Positions 15,318-23,033 of a stretch of DNA of 35,247 bases are shown here, piece after piece; the stretch's first letter is position 1; each line of letters opens with the position of its first letter. The translations under genes and the position numbers were made by a program. The DNA comes from JANPEZ01 sp031423155 (GTDB lineage: Bacteria; Actinomycetota; UBA4738; HRBIN12). The stretch lies in the NCBI GenBank assembly GCA_031423155.1, contig JANPEZ010000177.1, forward strand, positions 1-35,247, given 5' to 3'. A model generated the notes under the pieces. It ran no database searches and was not told the DNA's origin. It saw only the letters and a program-made list of their open reading frames with translations.

Positions 15318-15773
15318 TCAGAAAGGTTTGAGCACCATCAGCCACGCGATGACGACGATCCCGGACGTCTCGACAGCCGCGATCACGAGAGGTCTAGGCG
15401 AGGACAGCAGGCTCTCAAGGTCGGCCTTCGACGTCTCGCTGTCCGGGGCAACCGCCTTGCGCACCTTCACGTAGTAGGGAACCGCCAAGGGAAACGCGGC
15501 TGCTAGCAGCAAGAGGAGCAGACCCGATCCAGCCCATATCCAGCCCTTGCCCCAGTGATGGCCGGACGAACCTGTGACCACACCGCCGATGAGTAGAACC
15601 GACAAGGACACGTACATCCATGATCGGGTCGAGCGGGAAAGGTCCAGGAGGGCCCGGATCCGTACCGTCTCACGTTCCTTGCGCAGCCGCATGGCGACCG
15701 CGACGGAGGCGCCGTGCGCGCCCAGGAAGCCGAGCACTCCGAGCAGGTGAACCAGCTTCCACCAGGCGTACAT
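15318..15773 (-). CDS. Small integral membrane protein, DUF2269-like
   Basis: A 151-residue protein with four predicted membrane helices at about residues 5-27, 50-67, 78-102 and 129-147. The start MYAWWKLVHLLGVLGFLGAHGAS resembles the DUF2269 family of uncharacterised membrane proteins, including an early His that in related small membrane proteins can be near a haem or metal; no function is claimed. The ATG directly abuts the stop of the upstream DUF5661 gene with no spacer, indicating translational coupling. Confidence 0.7.
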   Translation of the reverse strand: MYAWWKLVHLLGVLGFLGAHGASVAVAMRLRKERETVRIRALLDLSRSTRSWMYVSLSVLLIGGVVTGSSGHHWGKGWIWAGSGLLLLLLAAAFPLAVPYYVKVRKAVAPDSETSKADLESLLSSPRPLVIAAVETSGIVVIAWLMVLKPF

Positions 15774-16046
15774 CTAGCTGACTGCCTCGCCCTCCATGAT
15801 GGCGAGGCGGTCGTAGTAGTCGGAGAACTCCCGCAGATGAGCGAGCGCGATCTTTCCGGTCAAGATCGGATCGTCGTCGGTCACGTTCGTCGACGGATCG
15901 CGTAGCCCGTGTTCGAGTTCGACCTGCATCCCGCGCCGGAACTCCTCGACGTCGAACGCCGCCACGTCGAAGCGGATCCCCAACTCGGCTGCGACCGCCC
16001 CGGCCTGCTCCAGTGAGAACCCACTCCTGACCATCCGAGTCATCAT
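15774..16046 (-). CDS. DUF5661 family protein
   Basis: A 90-residue soluble protein matching the DUF5661 pattern as I know it: an N-terminal helix with FSLEQAGAVAAELGI, then FDVEEFRRGMQVELEHG, a TNVTDDDPILTGKIALAHL core and a C-terminal DYYDRL near the end. The many conserved acidic and His residues (VELEHG, IALAHL) suggest a metal or ligand site, but the function is unknown. The first of two adjacent ATGs is chosen; a purine-rich GGAAGGGGG run lies upstream. An upstream extension to 16091 is open but lacks support. Its stop codon TAG is immediately followed by the ATG of the membrane protein gene. Confidence 0.75.
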   Translation of the reverse strand: MMTRMVRSGFSLEQAGAVAAELGIRFDVAAFDVEEFRRGMQVELEHGLRDPSTNVTDDDPILTGKIALAHLREFSDYYDRLAIMEGEAVS

Positions 16047-16175
16047 GGCCGACCCCCCCTTCCTTCCCCTCGTCAGCCGAAACGTACTCACACCTCTGTC
16101 GTAGCGCCCGGGTAATATGCCGGGCTGCGGCAGGGCCGTTCGGCCCCCGGTCGCGGGCGCAGGGGGGAAGCGACT

Positions 16176-17615
16176 TTGCTGGATGTAGCCAAGATGGCGG
16201 TCGAGGCCGCGATGCGGGCCGGTGCCGACTACGCCGACGCCCGCGCGGGGACCGACCTGGAGGAGTCCATCACCGTCCGCAACCAGGAGATGGAAGGCAT
16301 CGACCGTTCTGAGTCTTCCGGGCTGGGGATAAGGGTTCTGTCGGGCGGACGGTGGGGATTCGCCGCAACCGCGCGCCTCGCCGAAACGGACGTCACCACG
16401 GCGGCGGTCCAGGCCGTCGAGATAGCGAAGGCCTCCTCACGCCTTCCGGGAGACCCCGTTCGTCTCTCCGAGGTCGAACCGGCAACCGCCAGCTGGTCCA
16501 GCCCCATGAAGGAGGACCCGTTCACCGTAGCGCTGGAAGAGAAGATCGCGATGCTGGTCGAGGCGACCCGGCGGATGCAGAAGGTACAGGGTCTTACGTT
16601 CGCCGAGGGCTCGTTGGACCTGTTCCGCCGTTCTACGTGGTTCGCGTCCTCCGACGGAGCGGCGATCGACCAGGTGACGACCCACTCCGGAGGCGGACTC
16701 GAGGCGACGGCGATCGCTGAGGGTGACATGCAGCGTCGCTCCTTCCCCAACTCTTTCCGCGGTCACATCAAGGCCAACGGGTACGAACACGTCCGCGCGC
16801 TCGGCCTCGTCGAGGAGGCCGAGAGGATCGCGACCGAAGCGGTTGAGCTGCTCTCGGCCCCGGAGATCCCGAGCCGCAAGACGACGCTGATCCTTGCAAG
16901 CGACCAGATGGAGTTGCAGGTCCACGAGTCGATCGGCCACGCGGTGGAGCTCGATCGTGTCCTGGGCATGGAAGAGGCGTACGCGGGCTCTTCCTTCGTC
17001 CGGCCCGAGGACCGGGGCAGGCTCCGCTACGGCTCACCGCTCGTCAACATCACCGCCGACGCATCACTGCCCGGAGGGCTCGGCTCGTTCGGCTTCGACG
17101 ACGAGGGCGTCCCGGCTCAGCGTGTTCCCATCCTTGTCGAGGGGGTATTCGAGAACTTCATCTCCTCGCGGGAGACGGCACCGGTCATCGGGGAACGCTC
17201 CAGCGCGGCGATGCGCGCCGATGGGTGGCAGCACCTTCCGCTGATCCGCATGACGAACATCTCGATCGAGCCGGGCGAGGGATCCTTGGCCGACCTGATC
17301 GCCGACACCGACGACGGCATCTTCATGAGCACCAACAACTCCTGGTCCATCGATGACAAGCGGGTGAACTTCCAGTTCGGCTGCGAGATCGCGTGGCTTA
17401 TCGAAGGCGGCAAGCTCACCCAGATGTATCGCAACCCCAACTACGCGGGCATCACCACGGATTTCTGGGGCTCGTGCGACGCGGTCGCCGGCCCGGAGGA
17501 GTGGACCCTGTGGGGAACGCCCAACTGCGGCAAAGGTCAACCCTCCCAGACCGCCCGCGTCGGGCACGGGACCTCACCGGCGAGATTCAGGAACGTTCAG
17601 GTCGGGGTGCGCTGA
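16176..17615 (+). CDS. tldD: Metalloprotease TldD
   Basis: The catalytic half of the TldD/TldE protease. The 479-residue protein has the Zn-binding motif HESIGH at residues 250-255 (HExxxH) followed by AVELDRVLGMEEAYAGSSF, and the C-terminal GxTxxFWGSCDAVAG-like region typical of the family. In E. coli the heterodimer degrades unfolded peptides and matures microcin B17; relatives act in peptide natural-product maturation. The TTG start at 16176 is supported by GGGGGGAAG ending five bases before it and by the absence of an upstream ATG or GTG in a plausible place. The tldE-like gene begins one base after the stop. Confidence 0.93.
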   Translation: MLDVAKMAVEAAMRAGADYADARAGTDLEESITVRNQEMEGIDRSESSGLGIRVLSGGRWGFAATARLAETDVTTAAVQAVEIAKASSRLPGDPVRLSEVEPATASWSSPMKEDPFTVALEEKIAMLVEATRRMQKVQGLTFAEGSLDLFRRSTWFASSDGAAIDQVTTHSGGGLEATAIAEGDMQRRSFPNSFRGHIKANGYEHVRALGLVEEAERIATEAVELLSAPEIPSRKTTLILASDQMELQVHESIGHAVELDRVLGMEEAYAGSSFVRPEDRGRLRYGSPLVNITADASLPGGLGSFGFDDEGVPAQRVPILVEGVFENFISSRETAPVIGERSSAAMRADGWQHLPLIRMTNISIEPGEGSLADLIADTDDGIFMSTNNSWSIDDKRVNFQFGCEIAWLIEGGKLTQMYRNPNYAGITTDFWGSCDAVAGPEEWTLWGTPNCGKGQPSQTARVGHGTSPARFRNVQVGVR

Positions 17616-17616
17616 G

Positions 17617-18969
17617 ATGCCAGGACTCATCGGACATGACGCGTTCGCCAAGGTCGCCCGGGCAGCCTTGGACCTTCCGGGCGTCGACGGTGTCGAGGTC
17701 CTGTTCATGCACGAGTGGGGAGGGCTGACGCGCTTCGCCTCCAGCGAGATGCACCAGAGCACGGCCCGGGAGGACACCGGCCTTCGGGTCAGGGTGGTCT
17801 CGCGCGGGCGAGTCGGGGTCGCAGCCTCGAACGACTTCTCGCCCGGGGGTGCGCGCCGCGCGGCAGAGAGCGCCAAAGAGATGGCCCAGGTCGTGGGCGC
17901 CGACCCGCTCTGGCCCGGACTCGCCCCCATGGCTCACGTCCCCGTTCAGATGGAACGTTTCGACGAGGCCACGTCGCAGACCTCGCCCGCCGCGCGCGCC
18001 GAGGGGGTGGCGGCATCCGTCGGACAGGTCCCTCCCGGATTCTCCGCGGCCGGCGCCTTCGAGACTCTGGCGGTCGAGGTCGGAGTGGCGAACACCGAAG
18101 GGCAGATCTGCTGGGCGCCCTCAACCCAGGCTTCCATCACCACGGTCGTGACGGGGGGCGAGGGCGGGAACGGGTTCGCCGAGACCTTTGCCGGATCGGT
18201 GGCCGAACTCGACGCCGAGGCGATCGGATCGCGCGCGGCGGACAAAGCGATCTCATCCCAGAACCCGCGTGCGCTCGATCCGGGTGTGTATGAGGTGGTG
18301 CTCGAACCCTCGGCCGTATCGACCTTGGCCGGGTTCCTGGCCTATATGGGCTTCGGCGGGCGCATGCTCGCAGAGGGCCGCTCCTGCTTCTCCGGCAAGG
18401 AGGGTCAGAGCGTGGGAGCTCCCTCCGTCTCCATGTACGACGACGCCTCCGATCCTTCGACCCTGGGACTTGCTTTCGATTTCGAAGGCGTCGCCCGCCG
18501 GCGCGTCGACATGATCAAGGACGGCGTCTTCCTCGAGGGCGTCTACGACATGAGGACTGCCCAGCAGACGGGCCGGCAGACGACCGGCCACGCGCTGCCA
18601 GCCCCCAACCCCGAAGGGCCCATGCCGCTCAACGTCTTCATGGAAACGGGCGATGCCACGGTCGAAGAGATGATCGCCGCCACCACGCGCGGCCTGCTCG
18701 TCACTCGCTTCCACTACTCGAACATCGTCAACCAGGTGGATTCTTCGATCACCGGCATGACGCGTGACGGCACGTTCCTGATCGAGAACGGCCAGATCGT
18801 CGGGCCGGTCCGCAACTTCCGCTTCACCCAGTCGATCATCGAGGCTCTCCAGGCCGTCTCGATGGTGGGGTCAACCTCGGAACTGGCGAGCGAGTTCTTC
18901 TTCAGTGCCTCGCGCGTGCCCGCTCTGAAGATCGACGCCTTCCGGTTCACCAGCGCCAGCGACCACTAG
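17617..18969 (+). CDS. tldE: TldE/PmbA-like protease subunit
   Basis: The 450-residue partner of TldD. It shares the two-domain TldD/PmbA fold but lacks the HExxxH zinc motif: the corresponding segment reads PSAVSTLAGFLAYMGFGGRM. This loss is normal for TldE, whose role is to complete the heterodimer and hold the peptide substrate. Conserved pieces include EDTGLRVRVVSRGRVGVAASND near the N-terminus and a C-terminal RNFRFTQSIIEALQAVSMVG. It follows tldD with a 1-nt gap and must be cotranscribed. No candidate precursor peptide gene was recognised next to the pair. Confidence 0.92.
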   Translation: MPGLIGHDAFAKVARAALDLPGVDGVEVLFMHEWGGLTRFASSEMHQSTAREDTGLRVRVVSRGRVGVAASNDFSPGGARRAAESAKEMAQVVGADPLWPGLAPMAHVPVQMERFDEATSQTSPAARAEGVAASVGQVPPGFSAAGAFETLAVEVGVANTEGQICWAPSTQASITTVVTGGEGGNGFAETFAGSVAELDAEAIGSRAADKAISSQNPRALDPGVYEVVLEPSAVSTLAGFLAYMGFGGRMLAEGRSCFSGKEGQSVGAPSVSMYDDASDPSTLGLAFDFEGVARRRVDMIKDGVFLEGVYDMRTAQQTGRQTTGHALPAPNPEGPMPLNVFMETGDATVEEMIAATTRGLLVTRFHYSNIVNQVDSSITGMTRDGTFLIENGQIVGPVRNFRFTQSIIEALQAVSMVGSTSELASEFFFSASRVPALKIDAFRFTSASDH

Positions 18970-19000
18970 GGCCGGCTCGCTGACGCCCTGCCCGGCGCGG

Positions 19001-19034
19001 TAGGCTGGTCGCCCGCTTCCCACCAGGAGGAATC
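19001..19034 (+). promoter_or_regulatory. Candidate promoter -10 and ribosome binding site of the CBS gene
   Basis: TAGGCT (19001-19006) fits TANNNT, and AGGAGGA (19025-19031) is a strong ribosome binding site four bases before the ATG. The implied leader of about 22 nt contrasts with the leaderless genes in this window. Confidence 0.4.
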
Positions 19035-19505
19035 ATGCAGGTCGGAGAGATCATGCACACCGACGTGAAGACCGCGCACGCCGAGGACACTTTCGCCGAC
19101 GTCGCCAAGGTCATGCGCAGCAACGGGATCTCCTCCGTGGTCGTCCTGGAGGGAGAGAAGATCGCCGGGATAGTCACCGAGCGCGACATCGTGAACCTGG
19201 TGGCCGCGGGTGGAGATCCACACTCGGTGAGGGTGGCGCACGGCATGACCCGCCGGGACATCGAAACGGTGGAGCCCAAGACCGATATCGCCGAGGCCGC
19301 CGACCACATGGCCGAGCGCAACATCCGCCACCTGCCGGTCGTCGACAAAGGCAAGGTCGTCGGCATCATCTCGATCCGCGACCTGACACGCTGGGCCGCC
19401 GAGGAACTGTCCGGCGGACACGAGATGCCCGACATCGCCCGCAGCCACAAGGCACTGCAAGCCGCGACGGAACTTCAGAAGCAGCGGCGCAAGGGCGTCT
19501 CCTAG
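19035..19505 (+). CDS. Two-CBS-domain protein
   Basis: A 156-residue protein consisting of a CBS pair: first domain about residues 1-60 (VGEIMHTDVKTAHAEDTFADV, then KIAGIVTERDIV), second about 67-130 (MTRRDIETVEPKTDIAEAADHM, then KVVGIISIRDLTRW). Such Bateman modules bind adenosyl nucleotides such as AMP, ATP or S-adenosylmethionine and act as sensors. Here it stands alone without an effector domain, so the partner is unknown. A short basic C-terminal tail ends at a TAG that overlaps the stop of the convergent HAD gene in CTAG. Confidence 0.88.
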   Translation: MQVGEIMHTDVKTAHAEDTFADVAKVMRSNGISSVVVLEGEKIAGIVTERDIVNLVAAGGDPHSVRVAHGMTRRDIETVEPKTDIAEAADHMAERNIRHLPVVDKGKVVGIISIRDLTRWAAEELSGGHEMPDIARSHKALQAATELQKQRRKGVS

Positions 19506-20173
19506 AAACCCAGCAAGACGGCCGGTAGTTCGGCGAGCGAGTCGACGCAGGCGTCGGGCTCTGCTAACTGCTCCGGCGTCGGCTCGTCGGGAGCCTCGCC
19601 CCTCAACACCCACACCGCCCGCATGCCGGTCGACTTGGCGGGGCGCACGTCGTAGTCGAGTCGGTCCCCCACCATCACCGCGTGCGGCGGAGCGACGCCG
19701 GCCAAGTAGAGGACATGAGCGAACAATCGAGGGTCGGGCTTGTGCAGGCCTAGATCGTCCGAAACTCCCCAGACCTCGAAGTACCCGACGAGGCCGTCCC
19801 TTTCCATCGCGCCTCGAACGGAGGAGGGCTGGTTGGCGATCACGCCCAGCCGGTACTTGCCCGCGAGTTCGTCGAGCGTGGGCCTGACGTCGTCGTAGAG
19901 GGCGCTCGCCGGGTAGGCCCAGTGTTTGGCGGCGAGCTTTTCGATCTCGTCCAAGTCGTAGCTCTCACCGAGGAACCGGCGGGCGAGACGTCGCCTGAAC
20001 GACTCGGACTGGGCAGCGCGAGCGGCTGCGTATTCACCGTCGAACTCGGTGTCGGTGAACTCAGCACCGGCCTCGCGGAGGGCCTTCTGCCAGCTACCCG
20101 CGTACACGCCGTCGTCGTACATCACACCGCCCACGTCGAGAAACACCATCTCGACCGTGTTCTCTGGCGGCAT
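19502..20173 (-). CDS. HAD-superfamily hydrolase
   Basis: A 223-residue haloacid-dehalogenase fold phosphatase. Motif I is VFLDVGGVMYDDG, with the nucleophilic Asp; the usual second Asp two residues on is Gly, as in several HAD subgroups including haloacid-dehalogenase-like ones. Motif II is VIANQP, motif III the Lys in GLHKPDPRLF, and motif IV VGDRLDYDVRPAK. The helical cap lies between motifs I and II. The substrate cannot be predicted. A TAGGAT hexamer ends 7 nt before the ATG, suggesting a leaderless mRNA. It shares a CTAG stop overlap with the CBS gene. Confidence 0.88.
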   Translation of the reverse strand: MPPENTVEMVFLDVGGVMYDDGVYAGSWQKALREAGAEFTDTEFDGEYAAARAAQSESFRRRLARRFLGESYDLDEIEKLAAKHWAYPASALYDDVRPTLDELAGKYRLGVIANQPSSVRGAMERDGLVGYFEVWGVSDDLGLHKPDPRLFAHVLYLAGVAPPHAVMVGDRLDYDVRPAKSTGMRAVWVLRGEAPDEPTPEQLAEPDACVDSLAELPAVLLGF

Positions 20174-20180
20174 AGGCGCA

Positions 20181-20186
20181 ATCCTA
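20181..20186 (-). promoter_or_regulatory. Candidate -10 element, leaderless start
   Basis: TAGGAT on the minus strand fits TANNNT and ends 7 nt before the ATG of the HAD hydrolase gene. No Shine-Dalgarno sequence is present. Confidence 0.45.
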
Positions 20187-20222
20187 GCGAGCGCGCGGGG
20201 AGTGGTTCCTCGATCCGGGTCG

Positions 20223-21053
20223 CTACTTGCCGGCGCGACGCTTCAGCTCTGCGAAGCGATCTGGGTCGGTCGTGTCACAGCCCAGGCGCATGCCGTAGCG
20301 CTCGCCGTGACAATCGCTGGCCCCGGTTCGCACCAGGCCGAGTCGCTCGGCCAGGGCACCGTAGTACGCCCGCTGGGTCTCATCGTGATCGGGGTGGTCT
20401 ACCTCCAAGCCCGCCATCCCGCCGGCCGCCATGGACCCGATCAGTTCCTCGGGCACCGACCCGTTGCCCTTCCACATCCCGGGGTGGGCGAGCACGCAGA
20501 CGCCGCCCGCCTGCTTTATGAGTGCCAGCGCTTCCAGTGGGTCGAGTGCGTGCTTGGGCACGTAGGCGATGCCTCCGTCGGAGATGAACCGGTCGAAGGC
20601 TTCCTTCTCCTCCGAGACGATGCCCGCTTCGACCATCGCCTGGGCGACATGGGGACGCGCGATGAGGTCGTCTCCGGCGATCTCGCGGACCCGCTCGAAG
20701 GAGATCTCGTAGCCCAACTCCTGGAGCTTCTCGATCATCATCTCGCCTCGGCGGAATCGGGTGTCGGTGAGACGTTTCAATTCCTCGCGGAGCGCCCCGT
20801 TCTGTGGGTCCACCCAGTACGACAGCACGTGAAGTGAGGCGCCCTCGAACTCTGCGGAGAACTCGATACCCGGAACGATCTCAAGGCCGGTGCCCTCGGC
20901 AGCGGCCAGAGCCTCGGCCAGCCCGTCGGTCGTGTCGTGGTCGGTGATGCCGAGCCCATCGAGTCCGCGCTCGAGCGCCAGCTTCACGTTATGCGCCGGC
21001 GACTCGGTCCCGTCGGAGAAGGAACTGTGCGTATGAAGGTCGTATCCGCTCAT
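20223..21053 (-). CDS. PHP-domain phosphoesterase
   Basis: A 276-residue PHP (polymerase and histidinol phosphatase) metal-dependent phosphoesterase. The four expected motifs are present: DLHTHSSFSDGT (His7, His9, Asp14), GITDHDTTDG (Asp38, His39), IARPHVAQAM and VLAHPGM, with a final ASDCHGE. The insertion between the second and third motifs is typical of the RNase AM/YciV group, which removes nucleotides from RNA 5' ends or hydrolyses 3',5'-nucleoside bisphosphates. That specific activity is inferred from the overall layout. The ATG has CACCAT seven bases upstream, which fits the -10 pattern except for the first base. Confidence 0.88.
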   Translation of the reverse strand: MSGYDLHTHSSFSDGTESPAHNVKLALERGLDGLGITDHDTTDGLAEALAAAEGTGLEIVPGIEFSAEFEGASLHVLSYWVDPQNGALREELKRLTDTRFRRGEMMIEKLQELGYEISFERVREIAGDDLIARPHVAQAMVEAGIVSEEKEAFDRFISDGGIAYVPKHALDPLEALALIKQAGGVCVLAHPGMWKGNGSVPEELIGSMAAGGMAGLEVDHPDHDETQRAYYGALAERLGLVRTGASDCHGERYGMRLGCDTTDPDRFAELKRRAGK

Positions 21054-21060
21054 GCCGCCG

Positions 21061-21066
21061 ATGGTG
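21061..21066 (-). promoter_or_regulatory. Weak candidate -10 element, leaderless start
   Basis: CACCAT on the minus strand ends 7 nt before the PHP gene ATG. It lacks the first T of TANNNT, so it is supported mainly by having the same spacing as stronger examples in this window. Confidence 0.25.
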
Positions 21067-21086
21067 CCAGACGAAGCACCCGGCCG

Positions 21087-22112
21087 TCACACCTGCGCGA
21101 GCAGGTCGCGCGTTACGTCCGCGAGGGTGCGACAACCCGACAGGCTCATCGCGTTGGCCAACTCCGCGCGCAGGATCTGAAGTACGTCGACTACTCCCTG
21201 CTCGCCGCCGACGGCCAGTCCCCATACCACCGGCCGGCCTACTAGGACCGCGCTGGCCCCCAGGGCGAGCGCTTTCAGCACGTCGGTGCCGCGCCGCACG
21301 CCACCATCCATCAAGACCGGGATGCTGCCGGCAACCGCTTCGACGACCTCGGGCAGGGCGGTGATGCCCGCGACAGCCCCATCGAGCTGGCGTCCTCCGT
21401 GATTGGAAACCACGATGCCGTCAACTCCGGCGGCGACCGCGAGCGAGGCGTCTTCGCCGGTCAAGATGCCCTTGAGCAGCAGTGGCAACCCGGCTGCCTG
21501 CTCCCGCACCCAAGCCAGGTCGTCCCAGGAGATGGCGGGGTCGTACCGGAGATCTGACTGGGGAAGGCCGAGCGGCATGACGAAACCGTTGCGTGTGTCG
21601 CGATGCCGCAGGCCGTTCTCTTGGAAATCGACCGTCATGACGACGGCGCCGAAACCCGAGTCCCGAACGCGGTGAAGCATCTCGGCCGTGTAGCCGCGAT
21701 CGGCGAAGACGTAGAGCTGCCACCACTTGGGCGCGGCCGAGGCCGCGGCGACATCGCCCATGAACTCCTCGGCTGTGGTGGAGACGACCATGATCGTCCC
21801 GGCGCGCTCCGCGGCTCGCGCGGTGGCCAGCTCGCCGTCCGGATGCGCCATCCGCTGGTAGGCCCACGGCGCGATGAGGACGGGCATGTCGACACCCGTT
21901 CCCAGGATCTGAGCAGAGGTGTCGAGGTCCTCGTCGCGGATGCCGCGCAGCATGCGCGGCCGAAGGGACCACCGCTGGAACGCGCGCACGTTCTCGGCGA
22001 GCGTCCATTCATCGCCCGCACCGCCGGCGTAGTAGTCGTAGACATCCTTGGGCAGCTTGGCGCGCGCGGGTTCCTCGAAATCGTCGACCGTCAGGAAGCT
22101 GGGCTCGTCCAT
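21087..22112 (-). CDS. FMN-dependent alpha-hydroxy-acid oxidase/dehydrogenase
   Basis: A 341-residue TIM-barrel flavoenzyme of the lactate/glycolate oxidase family, which oxidises 2-hydroxy acids to 2-oxo acids. The N-terminal YYAGGAGDEWTL carries the active-site Tyr region; MTVDFQENGLRHRDTRN lies mid-barrel; SNHGGRQLDGA contains the catalytic His and the substrate-binding Arg; and MDGGVRRGTDVLKALALGA plus VLVGRPVVWGL bind FMN phosphate. Whether electrons go to oxygen or a quinone is not readable. The frame is open upstream to 22187 inside the next gene; the ATG at 22112 avoids that overlap and starts 13 nt after the transporter stop. Confidence 0.88.
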   Translation of the reverse strand: MDEPSFLTVDDFEEPARAKLPKDVYDYYAGGAGDEWTLAENVRAFQRWSLRPRMLRGIRDEDLDTSAQILGTGVDMPVLIAPWAYQRMAHPDGELATARAAERAGTIMVVSTTAEEFMGDVAAASAAPKWWQLYVFADRGYTAEMLHRVRDSGFGAVVMTVDFQENGLRHRDTRNGFVMPLGLPQSDLRYDPAISWDDLAWVREQAAGLPLLLKGILTGEDASLAVAAGVDGIVVSNHGGRQLDGAVAGITALPEVVEAVAGSIPVLMDGGVRRGTDVLKALALGASAVLVGRPVVWGLAVGGEQGVVDVLQILRAELANAMSLSGCRTLADVTRDLLAQV

Positions 22113-22125
22113 CTCGCGGCAGAGC

Positions 22126-23013
22126 CTAGTCGACAGGGACTTCCGAGATGCCCCGGCGCGTCTGCGAAGTGAGCGCGACGTAGACACCCGCCAGGATCAG
22201 CCCTCCCCCGGCGACGGCGGCCAGCGACGGGACCTCCGAGAGCAACAGCAGCGCAAGCAATGTCGACCCGACCGGCTCGGCCATGATCGCGACCGCTACG
22301 ACGTTGGCCTCGAGATGGCCGAGCAGGTAGTTGAAGACCGTGTGGCCGAGGAACTGCGGCCCGAGCGTGATGAGCACGAACATCAGCCAGGCCTTCGCGG
22401 GGTATCCGGTGAACGGCGTTCGGCTCACCATCATCACCACACCCATGAGGACGGCGGCGGTCGTGTAGACGATGGCAACGTACGCGAGGAGAGATAGCTC
22501 CTGTCGCAGGTTGCGGCCCGACAGCACGTAGGCGGCCGCGGTTATCGCGCCCGCCACGGCCAGGGCATCGCCGATGAGCGCGCGTCCTCCTCCTGCCAGA
22601 TCGCCTCCGGAGATGATCAGCGCGCCGGCCAGGGCGACGATCACGCCTGCGAGCGCCCGGCGGGTCATCCGTTCGCCGACCAAACGCCCCAGAACCGCGA
22701 CCCAAAGTGGCTGGGAGGTCACGAGCACCGAACTCGCGGCGACGCTCGTGTAGGTGAGCGAGGGGATCCAGCTCATGAAGTGAGCCGCCAGGAAAGCTCC
22801 GGCCAGGATGGCCAGTCCGATCTGGCGACGACTGAGGGTCCGCAGCTCTCCGCCCCTTCTCGCCAGCGCCAACGGGAGCATCACGCCGGCGGCGAAGGCA
22901 CATCTATAGAACGCGATGGCGAAGGCATCCACGTCCGCCAGGCGCACCAGAACGCCCGAGAAAGAGACGGCCGTAACGCCCAGGACCAGAAGAGCCGAGT
23001 GCCGCCGTGACAT
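22126..23013 (-). CDS. EamA/DMT-superfamily transporter
   Basis: A 295-residue membrane protein with about ten helices arranged as two EamA repeats, roughly residues 6-138 and 148-285. Recognisable segments are AFAIAFYRCAFAAGVMLPLAL in the first repeat and TLGPQFLGHTVFNYLLG then AEPVGSTLLALLLLSEVPS in the second. Family members export amino acids, nucleobases or other metabolites; the substrate is unknown. The downstream oxidase gene is 13 nt away on the same strand, so the two may be cotranscribed. The ATG is preceded by GATAAT exactly 6 nt upstream, and the gene is divergent from the GpsA-like gene across only 20 bp. Confidence 0.9.
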   Translation of the reverse strand: MSRRHSALLVLGVTAVSFSGVLVRLADVDAFAIAFYRCAFAAGVMLPLALARRGGELRTLSRRQIGLAILAGAFLAAHFMSWIPSLTYTSVAASSVLVTSQPLWVAVLGRLVGERMTRRALAGVIVALAGALIISGGDLAGGGRALIGDALAVAGAITAAAYVLSGRNLRQELSLLAYVAIVYTTAAVLMGVVMMVSRTPFTGYPAKAWLMFVLITLGPQFLGHTVFNYLLGHLEANVVAVAIMAEPVGSTLLALLLLSEVPSLAAVAGGGLILAGVYVALTSQTRRGISEVPVD

Positions 23014-23019
23014 CCGCCC

Positions 23020-23027
23020 ATTATCGT
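23020..23027. promoter_or_regulatory. Candidate bidirectional leaderless promoter (overlapping -10 elements)
   Basis: On the plus strand TATCGT (23022-23027) fits TANNNT and ends 6 nt before the GTG at 23034. On the minus strand GATAAT (23025-23020) matches TATAAT at five positions and ends 6 nt before the ATG at 23013. The two hexamers share four base pairs. Each would place transcription start on the first base of its start codon, so the whole divergent regulatory region is 20 bp. Confidence 0.5.
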
Positions 23028-23033
23028 GAGGCC

